The notes beneath the pieces are model-generated. The model made no database searches. It was not told the DNA's origin and was given only the letters and a program-made list of their open reading frames with translations. Positions 21,279 through 33,281 of a stretch of 64,000 bases of DNA are shown piece after piece. Source of the DNA: Clavaria fumosa (Eukaryota; Basidiomycota; Agaricomycetes; Agaricales; Clavariaceae); the NCBI GenBank assembly GCA_951802425.1, contig OX637801.1, positions 930,001 through 994,000 of the forward strand, given 5' to 3'. The translations under genes and the position numbers were made by a program. Within the stretch, counting starts at the first letter, position 1. Each line of letters begins with the position of its first letter.

Positions 21279-23554
21279 ATGTCGTCTCGCGTCGTTGTCA
21301 CAGGCCCTTCAGGCAGCTCCCCGCGCCTCGAGATTCATGACTTAATCAAGGACAAAGTCCAATGGACCCTCTATATCCTGGCTCTTCGTGAGCAATTTCT
21401 ATCGTTTCCCTGTGTGCGTGGACTGATTTTATCGGACACAAAGGTGCAATGTACGCCGATAACCAATCGTTGGACGTCTCCCATTTCGCACTCGGCGGCA
21501 TTCATGGCTTTCCGTATAAGCAATGGCAAGGGTCTGGCGGAACCACTCAAAATCCGAAGGCAAGATGGGGCGGGTATTGTACCCATGGCACAGTTCTTTT
21601 CCCGACCTGGCATAGGCCTTACCTGGCTATTTATGAGGTTCATCGTGCCATTCCTTTTAAGAAGGCGACTTCTAATCACTACGCTCCTTGCAGCAAGTGC
21701 TCCAACAGCACGCCAAGGACATTGCGAATCAATACACGAACAAAACCAAGTGGATCAACGCTGCAAATACACTTCGCATTCCTTATTGGGATTGGGCCTC
21801 CACAGCCGTGCCACCTGATGAGGTCATCATGTCTATGTCGCTCAACATTACTATGCCTCCTGACGAAGCGCCGCGTTCGGTTGAAAATCCGCTCCGCGGT
21901 TATCCATTCCATCCGATCCCTTCCGGACTTTCGCCTCCGTTCAGTTACTGGTCCCGCACTGTCAGGTATGCTATCGACGATGGCTCCGCAACTCCTCGGG
22001 AGGATATTGTTGCATTGAAAAGGTATTTTCGATTCTTATCCAATACCTTGCCAAGTGCTTCACGGATTCTACGTCTGGTAGAGCACTTCAATCCGAATAC
22101 CAGCAGACCGTTCGGAGTACATACAGGCTTTTCACCATCAACGGATGGGATCAGATGAGCAACCACACCTCATCCAGTCCGAGCGGCGCCAATAGTCTTG
22201 AATCGATCCACGATAACATCCATGGTCTTCTCGGTGGGAATGGACACATGTCTAGGATACCTTATGCTGGTGAGTCGTCGACGTGAACTGTATTTTCGCA
22301 ACGTGCTGACGCGGAACAAAACAACAGGGTTCGATCCCATTTTCTACTTGCATCACGCAAACGTGGATCGAATGCTTGCGCTCTGGCAAGCCATCCATTA
22401 CGATGTGTGGGTCAGCCAAGGCCCATCCCTGGGCGGAACGTGGACCCTGGCTGCGAACCAGAATGTGGATGCCACGACCAGTGCGTTATTTCACTTGTAG
22501 CGAGTACACGACTGACTCAATTCGTACAGACCTCACACCGTTCTGGAACGGGCCTTCAAGTTACTGGAGCTCAGCCTCCGTCCGTGACTGTCGGCAGCTC
22601 AACTACGACTACCCTGAATTCGCTAGCCTCGATCGGAATAATCCCGATGCTGTCCGTGCCGCCATCAGTAAAACCGTCAACCGGCTCTATGGGAGCGGCG
22701 GGAATAATGCCATAAGTGCTTTGAACATTGCTCCCTTAAGCGCCACTAGCTTCGTGACCGCTAACAAGCTAGGCGTCAGCTCAAGCACGACCGCTAGCAA
22801 TCCAGGCGCGACGAAAGAAGATGTGAGCGTGGCACCTGGCGCTGCTAGTGAATCCCCTGCCATGGCTCTTTTCGTATCCGCTGCTGGTGGCGCCACGCGC
22901 CAGGCTCAGAAACCGTTGGCAGTTGAATCAAAGCCCAATCCAGTTCCCCCGGCAACTGATAAAGCAATCCATCTACCGGCAAACATCCTCCCCGAATGGA
23001 CCGCACGCATCCGCTGCAAGCTCAGCGAGCTAAGCGACAGCCTCTATGTGCTCCTTTTCTTCTCTCCCGTCTCTGGTCCCATACCCGAAAATTCCGCCGA
23101 GTGGCGCAGTGCCCAGTCGTTCGTTGGTTCTTGCCACTTCTTTGTCAACTCGTTCATCGGCAACTGCGACAACTGCCAGAATAACGCGAACCAGATAACT
23201 GAGGGCTTTGTTCACCTCAACCATGTACTCGCGCAGCGCCTCAACCTTGCCTCGCTTGACCCCAGTGTCATCGTACCTATCCTTAAGGAGAACCTGCACT
23301 GGCGTATTTTAAAGGCAAGTAATTGTTGACCCCTTGGTCTTTTTCGCAGTGGGGATGCCGTGATCTGACCCTTACCTTGTTTTTATTAGGCGGATGGCAC
23401 CGCGGTACCCGTCTCTGATGTGTCGTCTCTTGTTGTCGACGTCATCTGTACAAGTCTCACCTACAATCCTGGTGACATGTTCCCTAAGCCAGGCGATATC
23501 TTCCACTACCCCCACGTCACCCGTGGACGTCCTGGGGGACATAGGGTTGTTTAG
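21279..23554 (+). CDS. Tyrosinase (polyphenol oxidase), copy 2
   Basis: Seven exons: 21279-21387, 21444-21637, 21694-22022, 22082-22269, 22328-22480, 22530-23314 and 23390-23554, coding for 640 residues. By this model CuA is His57, His84 and His93 with thioether Cys82. CuB is His254, His258 and the second His of the pair at 282-283. These positions lie close to those of the Agaricus enzyme. [10 protein letters not shown] is the usual core strand. The C-terminal domain (from about residue 400) has [20 protein letters not shown] and ends GRPGGHRVV, as in copy 1. Introns are in the same places as in copy 1, including a last intron that starts GCAAGT (23315-23389). The linker around residues 360-430 is Ala/Ser-rich and differs most between copies. 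Product: cytoplasmic latent phenol oxidase, likely for pigment or defence. Confidence 0.95.
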
Positions 23555-23689
23555 GTGTACGAGCGAGCTGGTTGAGGGTATCGTGATGAAAACCGTTCCA
23601 AAAGTTGTAAATGTACTACGAACGAAGCGTTGTTCTGAAGAATCAAATCGTCTGGAACCCACTGGATATATTAGCAATCATTTTCTAGA

Positions 23690-24040
23690 ATTCCATCATG
23701 AACTTGGAGACAAATTGGGGGCCTCAGTTGCTGATGATCTTCTGGGGGATGCCATGGTCCTGAAATACTTGGTCTCTTAGGATTTGTGCAGCACCTAGAC
23801 CTTGAGGTCAAAGCCCACAGGTTCAAAGAGGGTCCTCTTGGTGAATTTATTGATGATGACCATTGACCAAGATAGAATCATATCCATGGGATTGGGAGAG
23901 AGGGTTATAGTAGACCTGGGGGAAGAGGGAATACTGTAGGGGTGGAGAGGGGCTGCCCTCTTCATTCAGTCAGGCTTGACTCATTGGCAGGTTTGGCATT
24001 CCTTGACATATCCTTCAATGGCATCTTCCATACCTGGTCA
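23690..24040 (-). pseudogene. Ty3/Gypsy integrase relic (minus)
   Basis: On minus, broken frames give FTKRTLFEPV and ILRDQVFQDHGIPQKIIS followed by GPQFVSKF. This is the core of a Gypsy integrase (normally SDRGPQF, where the catalytic Asp-Arg pair is now lost to a stop). It is heavily decayed. Confidence 0.68.
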
Positions 24041-24080
24041 CCAGTAAGACCATGATAATGCCTCTTGGATCCCCTGTCCA

Positions 24081-24260
24081 GTGTGAGAAGTAGTGCTTCA
24101 CCACAAACATGATCTTCCCATTGCAGGACACCCAGGGATCAAAAAGACCCAAGTAAGACAGCCATTTTTCAAGGTCATGTATTGTTGCACCCAAGAAAAT
24201 TCAAATATTCATGTACTGATGTCAGCCACACTTCTGGCTAACATGCAGGTGCCTTCAATT
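24081..24260 (+). pseudogene. Ty3/Gypsy integrase zinc-binding relic (plus)
   Basis: The frame LHHKHDLPIAGHPGIKKT is the H2C2 zinc-binding start of a Gypsy integrase. It is on the opposite strand to the relic just before it, so two pieces face one another. Confidence 0.65.
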
Positions 24261-25057
24261 CTTGCTCAATTCTCTCCATCCTTTTGGAACTTTGTTGCCC
24301 TGGCCCAGGTGTGCAGAATAAGCACAATATCATTGAGTATTGAGCCATGGCAAATCAGACTTTTGTCAATTATTGCCCAAAATGTTTCTTTCTTTTCCCC
24401 AGGCCCTCATGTTGTTGTTGTTGTTGTTGTTGATTCCCATTTTATTTTTCATGGTCATGTTACAAGGACGATCTAAGTATGTAGACCATGCGAGATGTCA
24501 TGTAGGTAATGAGAAGGGACTGGTCTACCAGCCTTGTGGTTTGTTCCCACATCCCCCCCAATGGACTGGGACTGGTTTACCAGCCTTGTGGTTTGTTCCC
24601 ACACCCGGTTTGTTCCTGGGCCCATCCACCCCAGCAGAGGGGTCCGTCTTCCCCACACCTGCAGTCATCTCTGTTTGGTGCATCCCTGAGTTAAGGACCA
24701 AGGGGCAGTGTTGTTGGTGGTACCCTCGCCCACACCATCTTGATCGTTCCCAGCAAGCCAAGCCATGGACCTGGATGGTACTGCATGCTTTCAACGTCGC
24801 CAGCGCACCAGCATCGTGGGTAACGGGGCCTTGTGGCACATGAGTGCGCTAGAGTCATGAGGAGGCTCCCCTGGCACCACCCACCCCCCAGGTAGTTGGT
24901 CATTGCTTCCCAGCCACCCAAGATTAGGGCCCGGACCATTTCCTGTCCGAGTGAGTCCATGGCCACTCCCTTTCCGGCCCTCCTTCCTACAATGGTGTCA
25001 TCCAGGGCTAAGCCCATTTCATTGCAGGGTCTTCCAGTGTTGGCAAGAAGCTGCCAC
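24261..25057. repeat. Repeat-derived spacer with GTT microsatellite and a duplicated segment
   Basis: (GTT)n at about 24411-24433. The words ACCAGCCTTGTGGTTTGTTC occur twice, at 24528 and 24580, about 52 bases apart. No gene is supported. Confidence 0.55.
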
Positions 25058-27338
25058 CATCAGGAAAAGGGGAAATCTCTGAATCTGTCTTATTATTACT
25101 TGAACTGTCTTAAAATGGTGAATAAGACACATTCAGACACAAGAGATTAAGACACACTTGACTTAGATTAAGACTATCCAATTTATGGATTAGCCTTAGG
25201 CTTGTCTTAGGCATGTACTCAAGACAAACCAAGTCACATCAAGTCACTAAGCAGATCATGTAGTTTCAGCAAACCTCAGGCCAGATGGACCATCTTGCAT
25301 TAGACACGGGTTTAATACTACAGCAGGCTGGCAGTGCCATGTAGATCTACTCATAGAACCTGCCGCCGCTGCTGTCATCTGCTGCTGCCGCCACCGCCAT
25401 CGTCGTCCGCTGCTGTTACTGCTGTCGTCGTCTGCTGCTGCCGCCGCCGCCACTGTTGTCCACTGCCACTGCCGCCGCCGTTGTCCGTTGCCGCTGCCAT
25501 TACTGTCATTGCTGCCTGCCATTTCTTCACCTGGGGTCATCAGAAAGAAAGAGAGAGAGGGGGGGAGGCATCACCTGGGGTCATCATCGCTGTTTTCGCC
25601 ACCGCCGTCGTCCGCCGCTGCTGCCACCGCCGCCGCTGTCATCCGCTGCTGCTGCCGCCACCGCCGCCACTGTTGTCCGCTGCCGCCGCCGCCACTGTCG
25701 TCCACTGCCACTGCCGCCGCCGTTGTCCGTTGCCGCTGCCATTACTGTCACTGCTGCCTGCCATTTCTTCACCTGGTCATCAGAAAGAAAGAGAGAGGGG
25801 GGGGAGGCATCACCTGGGGTCATCATCACTGTTTTCGCCACCGCTGTCATCCGCCGCTGCTGCCACCGCCGCCGCTGTCATCCGCTGCTGCTGCCACCGC
25901 CGCCGCTGTCATCCGCTGCTGCTGCCACCGCCGCCGCTGTCATCCGCTGCTGCTGCCACCGCCGCCGCTGTCATCCGCTGCTGCTGCCACCGCCGCCGCT
26001 GTTGTCCGCTGCCGCCGCCGCCACTGTCGTCCACTGCCACTGCCGCCGCCGTTGTCCGTTGCCGCTGCCATTACTGTCATTGCTGCCTGCCATTTCTTCA
26101 CCTGGGGTCATCAGAAAGAAAGAGAGAGAGGGGGGGAGGCATCACCTGGGGCCACCATCGCTGTTTTCGCCATCGTCGTCATCCACTACAGCTGCCGCTG
26201 TCGTGCGATGTTGCCGCTGCCACCTGCCATTTCTTCACCTGGGGTCATCAGAAAGAGAGAGAGGGGGGGGGAGCATCACCTGAGGTCGCCATCGTCGTCG
26301 CCCACTACCACTGCTGCCGCTGCCGCCGCCGCTGTTGTCCGCCGCTGCCGTTGCTATCATGGCTGCCTGCCATTTCTTCATCAGGAAGAAAGAGACAGAG
26401 AGGGGGGGAGGCATCACCTGGGGTCATTGTCACTGTTTTCGCCATCGCCGTCATCCACTGCGGCTGCTGCCACCGCTGCCGCTGTCATGAGCTGTTGCCG
26501 CTGCTGTTGCCGCTGCCGCCATCGCCGCCTGCTGGTCGCTACCGCTATGACTACTAGCCACTGCCGCCGTGGTTGTCGTCTGTCGTCGTTGGCAGTGATG
26601 GGCAGAGCAAGGGGGCTGAGGTGTGTCGGACTTCAAAGAAATTTCAACATATGATCACATGATCCCATGTCACACTTCTTTTTATTAAAATTTTAAACTT
26701 TCAAGTCCGACGCTTGCTCATTGCCACCACTGAGTCCGAAACTCCCCTCCTTCACTGTCCACCCTCCCCATCCTCTCTCGCTGCCCTGCCCAACCCTCCA
26801 CCATCTCGTTGTTTGGTCGCGCTCGGTCCCCACTAAACCCGAGGAACCGCTTGAAGGTGGCTGTGGCACCCAGCGTCGAGCGGCGGCCCGCGGCGGCAGC
26901 GACCAGCAGCATGTGGCGGCGGTGATTGCGACCAGTAGCAGTGCAGTAGCAGTGGTGCGGCAACCACACAGGGAAGCGGTGACCAGTAGCAGCAATCACA
27001 AAAGGCAGCGGCAGTAGCAGCAACTGACAGTGGCGGCGGCGGCAAAGCAGGAACAGTGGCGACGGCGGCAGAGCAACGGGGGGGCAATTTATTATTATTT
27101 CCACCTTTCATCTTTGTTTCCTTCAGTTGGACTTATATTACTTATATTACTTAATGTGCCTTGCCATACATTGTTGAATGGACTTTGACTTTAACCCTTA
27201 TTCTGTACTTAACGAAATGTTTACTAAGACACCCTCAGGATGACTAGAGTGTCTTAGATGCTTTAATTGTCTTAAACTCAATTCTAAGTCCACTAAGTCA
27301 CCCTAAGTAACCCTCAGAGATTTCCCTTCTTCCTGATG
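25058..27338. mobile_element. 2.28-kb non-autonomous element with 25-bp inverted ends, filled with triplet repeats
   Basis: The ends 25058-25082 and 27314-27338 are inverted copies matching at 23 of 25 bases; both contain GGGAAATCTCTGA read inward. Inside each end, over about 150 bp, the word GTCTTA/TAAGAC recurs many times in both orientations, as transposase-binding subterminal repeats do. The middle (25340-26560) is a satellite of CTG/CCG triplets. 26560-27110 has a second inverted pair around GTCGGACTT and purine/triplet DNA. No transposase and no clear target duplication were found, so the superfamily is not assigned. Confidence 0.62.
25340..26560. repeat. Triplet-rich higher-order satellite
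   Basis: Arrays of GCTGCTGCCACCGCCGCC type, including five near-identical units of about 33 bp at 25846-26000. They are interrupted at about 25520, 25755, 26090, 26235 and 26375 by a spacer with CATTTCTTCACCTGGGGTCA and a GAGAGAGGGGGG tract, giving a larger repeat unit. All three plus-strand frames are open for 275-407 codons only because stop codons cannot form in this composition. Confidence 0.8.
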
Positions 27339-27529
27339 ACCTTTATGTCCCTTGCCATGGGACAACCCAGGAGCCAGGAAGAATGGGCCATGACCCTGTC
27401 ACAGGCATGTCCCAGGTCCCTCACCACCCCTGCATAGGATCCAAGGAAACCCAGTCTTGTGCAACTACCATATATAGGAATGCCCAGGTGCTCTGGCACT
27501 GCCTTCCAGTCACTTTGTTGGGAATTTAT

Positions 27530-27622
27530 TATGCCCCCCCCCAGGTTTGAACTCATGACTGAACCTTGTGACTTCAGTGACTCAGCTGTTAACACGCTAA
27601 GCCACTTGGCCATGGGGCCCCC
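27530..27622 (-). repeat. tRNA-derived SINE head (Leu/Ser-like), not a functional tRNA
   Basis: On minus the sequence GGCCCCATGGCCAAGTGGCT carries a good box A (TGGCCAAGTGG). About 45 bases later AGTTCAAACCT fits box B. The distance suits a tRNA with a long variable arm. The anticodon and acceptor stems do not pair well, and unrelated sequence follows, so this looks like a SINE head or tRNA relic. Confidence 0.55.
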
Positions 27623-27654
27623 CAGGCCCTCATACATAGTCTTGCCTTTACAAT

Positions 27655-27947
27655 TAGTGATGGGATGGTTCAGTTCTGAACCACAGTTCGAACCTGAACT
27701 TTTGAGAACCAGACCAAAGTCCAGTTCAAAGTTCAGTCAATGGTTGAACTGAACCTTTTTTCAGGTTCGAGAGGACCAAAATTGGTCAAACCATTACCAA
27801 ATTAGGTAAAAGTCTGGTTCCTGAACCTCAAACTGGACCAGAACCAGGCCCAAGGTTCGAAAATTTGCCTGAACCAGACCTTAAGTCCGGTTCAGAGTTT
27901 GAAAATTTTGGTCAAGAACCGGACTGAACTGGACTTTTCCATCACTA
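27655..27947. mobile_element. 293-bp hAT-like MITE with 8-bp target duplication
   Basis: The ends are TAGTGATGG and CCATCACTA. The flanks are TTTACAAT (27647-27654) and TTTACAAA (27948-27955), an 8-bp duplication with one mismatch, typical of hAT. The interior is rich in GGTTCGAA/AACCTGAAC words. A 5'-truncated copy lies at 62266-62489. Confidence 0.78.
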
Positions 27948-28099
27948 TTTACAAATGCATGTTTTACTATTCAGATTTATTATAATCAAAATTGACTGAG
28001 AAATGACTGTTTTAGTTTATGCATTTGAAGCATGGCTGACATCAGCCAGTGAATATTTGAATTTTGTGTGTGCAACAATACATGCATGAAAATAAAAAT

Positions 28100-28485
28100 T
28101 ACTGTATCATTTCGACCACATGTTCACACCACACTTACATAAGCAGGTGGTCACGCATCCACTCAGAGTTCAGAGCTCAACATGATGTGTGACCAGGGTT
28201 GAAACAAGTTCAAGCTGGTCAATGAGCAGATTTTGAGGAGGTGGAGGAGGCTCAGCAGTTGAGTATTGCAGCAATTGTTAAACAACTAGAAGAGATACAA
28301 GAAGGGGGGAGAGGGCAAAGGCATAAATTGAAAAGCAGTAGGTACAATAATGACTTCGAGGCTCATTGAAATTAGTCACGCCTCCAAGTTCATCTATGAA
28401 AATATTGCGTGACAGTCACGCAGTTTGTGTTCAGTTCAGAGGTCTGCATGACGCATGATGAACATGTGGTCGAAATGGTACAGTA
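28100..28485. mobile_element. 386-bp MITE with about 25-bp inverted ends
   Basis: The left end TACTGTATCATTTCGACCAC and the right end (reverse complement TACTGTACCATTTCGACCAC) match except one base and continue as ATGTTCA. Related ends (TTACTGTACCATTTTG) occur at about 33165 and 37067, so this is a local family. Confidence 0.68.
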
Positions 28486-28804
28486 TACTGGACTTTGTAC
28501 TGTACTGTACATAAATTTTCTGCATTTAAATTACTCAAATTGGTGAAGAATCGAATAAGCTATACATTTTGTGGACATATACAATTACTTATTCATATCT
28601 CTTGATGAATTGCAGTTGGGCAAAACATTGATTTTCTGGCTGGGACACTGTTCACAGATTAGTGGGAAACTTGAGTGTGCTGGTGGCTTAGTGTATTAGC
28701 TTTAATACTTAAGCTCTAATTACTGAGTCACTATTTCTTACCAGCTCTACAGGTTGAAATTATGCCTCCAAAGTATTCAGTTTCTCTGTTGACATGACAG
28801 TCAA

Positions 28805-28896
28805 AACCAATTGGAACTATACAGAAGTTGGTGCCATGAAGAGCAAACTGAACCAATTGGAACTATACAGAAGTTGGTGCCATGAAGAGCAAACTG
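28805..28896. repeat. 46-bp perfect tandem duplication
   Basis: The unit starting AACCAATTGGAACTATACAG occurs at 28805-28850 and again at 28851-28896. The rest of 28486-29147 holds no gene; its last 60 bases (TTATATAACTTTATAAG) are the likely SEC26 promoter. Confidence 0.88.
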
Positions 28897-29147
28897 AAGA
28901 TAATGACAGAGAAGATTAATGCCCTCAAGACAGTAATAAGGGTGTTCACAAGTGAAGATTTTATTTTGGGGGTAATCTACATGTCAAATAGTCTGTGTTT
29001 ATGGAAAATCCTGAGCCAAATGCTTGAGAATTGACTGAGGAGAGAGTAAAATATTTTTGGGATCAAGGTGTTTTTGCTTATATAACTTTATAAGCGTCAC
29101 GCGCCCTTAGTGGGATTGCCGTCCCCAGTATTTCTCGACCCCTAGAC

Positions 29148-32100
29148 ATGTCGTCTCTAGAAGCACCGTGCTATACCGTCGTCTTTGAAGGCAGTTCAGA
29201 GTTTCCCTCAGCACAGGATGTCAGAAATGCTCTCGAGCGTGGTTCCGAAGAAGTCAAGATTGAAACATTGCGGAAAATATTAGTGCAAGCAATGAATGGA
29301 CACTCGCAGGTGAGCCCATCCGCTGGTCGCTAAGACATAATGTTCACTTTTCCAAACAAGCCCGCCTTGATGATTCCTATAATCCAGTTCGTTCTGCCGT
29401 CGCGGAACAAAACACTCAAAAAGCTGCTACATTTCTACTGGGAGGTATGCCCGAAATACGACGAAAACGGGAAACTCAAGCAGGAGATGATCCTCGTGGT
29501 GTCAGTTTACATTTTCACTGGTTTCATTGACTCAACGAAGCCACAGGAATGCAATACGTAATGATCTTGTCCGTCGTTCATGAGCCTTCCATCACCCCAT
29601 TCTGATTGCACAACACTCCAGCAACACCCAAACGAGTATATCAGAGGCGCAACTCTCCGATTTATCCAGAAACTGTCTAAAGATATTGAGCTCCTTGAGC
29701 CACTCATCCCGACTTGTCGTGCTTGTCTGGAGCACCGCCATTCTTACGTCCGGAAGAATGCAGTCTTCGCCATTTATTCCATCTATCGACAATTCAAGCA
29801 ACTTATACCCGACGCGCCTGAGATCATTCAGACATTTCTAGCAGCCGAGAGCGATGCGACGTGCAAACGTAATGCTTTCATTTTCCTCGCCCATTGCGAT
29901 ATGAGCAAAGCTGTGGAGTGGATTTCAAGTGTATACGATCACGTCGGGTCGTTAGACGAAGGACTACAGTTGACGGTAGTTGAAGTTATCCGACTAGATT
30001 GCAATCGAACTGCCTACAAGGTGAGAGCCGGATGCGTTTGCTCGATTATGGTACTGATATCTCCACGTCAGCCTCGATACATCCGCTGTATGTTCGAGCT
30101 TCTAAATGCACCTTCACATGCAGTCAAATATGAAGCTGCCACCACGCTTACTACCCTCACTCACAATACGACGGCCATCAAAGGTTGGTTCATGATGCTC
30201 AATCGCAACTACTCTGATCTCTTGTGAAGCTGCTGCCTCATGCCTGATCAATCTCATCAACGTGGAGTCCGATAATAATGTCAAGCTCATTGTTCTCGAT
30301 AGGCTCGAAGCCCTGCATTCCAAACATGGGTCTGTGCTTGACGGCCTGGCGATGGACATACTGGAGGTTCTTTCAAGGTACGACAGGCTTATCCTCTTGT
30401 GATTTCTGGTTTGACGTGAATCATAGCGCTGACATAGAAGTTTGCCGGAAGGCTATCGATATCGTCCTGAGTATGACGTCAAGTAGGAATATTGAAGAAA
30501 TCGTCCTATTCCTCAAGAAGCAGCTTCAACGAACACAGGCACAGGAATTTGAAAAAGTGCGCTTTGTTCCTTGAGGCTTGCATTGACTATTTTGAATGAT
30601 TACCTTCAGGCCTCGGAATACAGGCAACTTCTGATACAGAGTATCCATGTGACGGCAACTAAGTCTGCAGAAGTAGCCGCGAGCGCGGCATACGCTGTTA
30701 TGGACTTCTTGGGAGACGCGAACAACCCTTCAGCCTTAGATGTAGTTTCATTTGTTCGGTGCGTTCGGTTTCTATATTTCAGACACCAGTTCATGGCGAC
30801 GATCATTCCTAGGGAAATTGCTGAAAAATTTCCGAGTCTTCGAGTTGCTCTTGTCCGAAAATTGATCAGCGTTCTCGCATCCATCAAGTCGGGCAAGGTG
30901 TTCCGTGGAGTTCTCTGGATTCTTGGCGAATACATTGAAGACACTGAGGACCTCGAACTCGCCTGGGCTGCGATGCGGCAGGTCATCGGCGACATTCCGA
31001 TTGGCGCCAATGAACAGCGAGCTTTGACAGATGCTCCAACTGATGCTCTAGGCAAGATAGAATATGCTGCTGAGAAGGGCGACAGCACAACTGCGTCTGT
31101 GATGCGGCCCAGAATCTTGGCAGACGGCACGTATGCAGCAACGCCTCCGTCATACCTGCATGCAACTACTCCAAAACTAGAGGCAGCCCTGGCTGCCTTC
31201 AAGCCACCTCTTCGTGGTAAGCTTTAGTGAAGGTTTCTCCTGTATGTGAACCCTAATTGCCGAGCTCAGTGTTGATTTTGGCCGGAGATTTTTTCACGGC
31301 CGCTGCTTTGGCAGTTGCCTTGACCAAATTTGTCATGCGCTATGGGCGAGCGCCGAAGGCCAAAAGCAGGTTGTATGCACTTCGCGCAGAGGCATGTCGC
31401 TTTATATTCTAGAGCTGTTGGAGCGAACTCAATAAGCATTCGCATTTTCGCACAGGCAATGCTTATCATGACGTCTATTATCCGGGTTGGACGAACACGA
31501 TTAGTAGCTGCGAACATTGATGAAGACGCACTAGAGCGCATTATGAACTGCATACGAACGTTGAGTGAACTGGAATCCGCGGTTGACGTACAGGCGCATG
31601 AAATCTTCTTGGAGGACGGAAGGAGAGCATACGGTAAGAGGCTCCTCACTCAAGAACAGCGAGCCGCAGAAAATGCAGTGGAGAGTAGGGAGACTATTGT
31701 CCAAGTTGACAATTTGCTGGTGATGAGACAATTTTCGAGCAACGCCGTCGATGATGTCGTAGATGTACGTATGCTTTTCCACTTGGGTTTCGTGAATTGA
31801 TCATGAGGTAATGGTAGTATGATGGAGATGTCGGACGCGCCACCGGAGCTGGTGAAGTCAAGGAAGATTTCATATCAAATCTTCGTCACATTGCGCAGCT
31901 CACTGGTAAAACCGCCTTGCTTCACATCACGCTCTGTTACTGACTCTCACGTTTCTAATCAGGGTTCTCAGACCCCATCTATTGCGAAGCATATGTCAAG
32001 ATGCAGGGACATAATATCCTGCTAGGTTCGGTCTTTTTTTTCAATCCAGCTTAAGACTAACCACCGACTTCTTTAGACGTGTTCCTTGTCAACCAAACAC

Positions 32101-32893
32101 CAAACACTCTCCAAAATCTTTGCTTGGACTTCGCCACCCTCGGCGACTTGAAGCTCGTCGAGAGACCTTCTGTGTATACAATCGCTCCGCATGGTTTTCA
32201 GAATATAAATGCTACCATCAAGGTAGTTCATCGACTGATATCCGATACTACTATCCTTAATAATAATCTCCAATACTAGGTTTCTTCGACAGAAACTGGG
32301 GTAATATTCGGTAGCATCCTCTGGGAGGGCCCCAGCTTTTCTGAGGCCTGCGTGATACTCAACGATATCCACATTGATATCATGGATTACATCAAACCAG
32401 CATACTGCAACGAGGCACAGGTAATCTCCCCATTTCAAGCATTCGAATTTCCCTCATTTGGTGACACAGTTTCGATCCATGTGGACGGAATTTGAATGGG
32501 AGAACAGGGTGAATGTCACTACGTCTCTCACGTGAGGATGCCCCTATTCTTCAGGAACAATTATTCATTCGAGAGCCTCAGTGATCCTCGCGAATATTTG
32601 AAGCAAGTCATGAGCTCCACAAACATGTCGTGCCTCACACCTGAGGGTGCCTTGTCTGGAGATTGTAACTTTTTATCGGCAAATTTGTATGCACGCAGTC
32701 TCTTTGGTACGGTTCCATCCTCGCCTCTACTGCCTTGGAGTATACTGGTTTAAACACTATTCATCTATAGGTGAGGATGCCCTCGCGAACCTAAGTGTTG
32801 AGAGGACAAGCACCGGAGCCATCACAGGTCACGTGCGCATTCGGAGTAAGACACAAGGCATTGCCCTATCGTTAGGTGACAAGATTACGCTTG
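29148..32893 (+). CDS. SEC26: Coatomer subunit beta (beta-COP); 3' end uncertain
   Basis: Eighteen exons: 29148-29309, 29361-29500, 29547-29568, 29622-30020, 30072-30183, 30230-30377, 30427-30556, 30610-30758, 30813-31216, 31270-31391, 31456-31764, 31818-31905, 31963-32025, 32077-32222, 32280-32420, 32470-32531, 32582-32706 and 32771 onward. Beta-COP is part of the COPI coat for Golgi-to-ER transport. The N-terminal HEAT-repeat trunk shows [33 protein letters not shown] and [11 protein letters not shown]. The appendage end has [14 protein letters not shown] and [19 protein letters not shown]. Intron 31392-31455 seems to start with GC. After KITL a donor site (GTGAGC, 32894) leads into repeat DNA; the usual few last residues were not found. 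Reading on without splicing would add about 130 repeat-derived codons to a stop at 33286. Confidence 0.93.
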
Positions 32894-33281
32894 GTGAGCG
32901 CAATACTCGTGAGTCCTCATTTTTATGGTTTGTACCCATACATGTCCATTCACCAGTGAGACAGATTCCAAATCCCCTTTATGGTCTGATTGAGCAGCAT
33001 GCTTGCATCTTCGTATGGGCTATGAAACATCATGACTCTCCGGAGTGTAGTTTATTTGTGCTTGAAAGCTTCCATTATAGCAATGTTGAGATTTTTTGTC
33101 TCATGACCAAGTTCTGGTTACAACAATTGGTGAAATTATTGGTGGCATGTCAATCACATTACTGTACCATTTTGGCCATAGGTTCACTCATTTTCAGTGT
33201 GACCAGAGTCACACATAGCTTCGGGCCTTCAATGGCTTGCATGACATGTGACCTTCTATTACTCAGCTTCGCCTTGGCATT
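32894..33281. repeat. Repeat-derived region at the 3' end of SEC26
   Basis: The word TTACTGTACCATTTTGGCC at about 33160-33180 matches the end of the local MITE family. The segment with ATTTTCAG (33193) and CTGAAAAT (33308) forms a small inverted pair around the start of the next transposon. Confidence 0.45.

Noticed and set aside
24093..24476. 127-codon plus frame as a gene
   Set aside because: Only the first 40 residues are meaningful, as a Gypsy integrase zinc-binding relic; the rest is GTT microsatellite and spacer.
25334..26654. Three overlapping frames of 275-407 codons on plus
   Set aside because: The DNA is a triplet satellite in which stops cannot form; the translated texts are low complexity (CCCHRRRC, PPPPLSS).
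27530..27622. Functional tRNA gene
   Set aside because: Box A and box B-like words exist, but the acceptor and anticodon stems do not form; a SINE head or relic is more likely.
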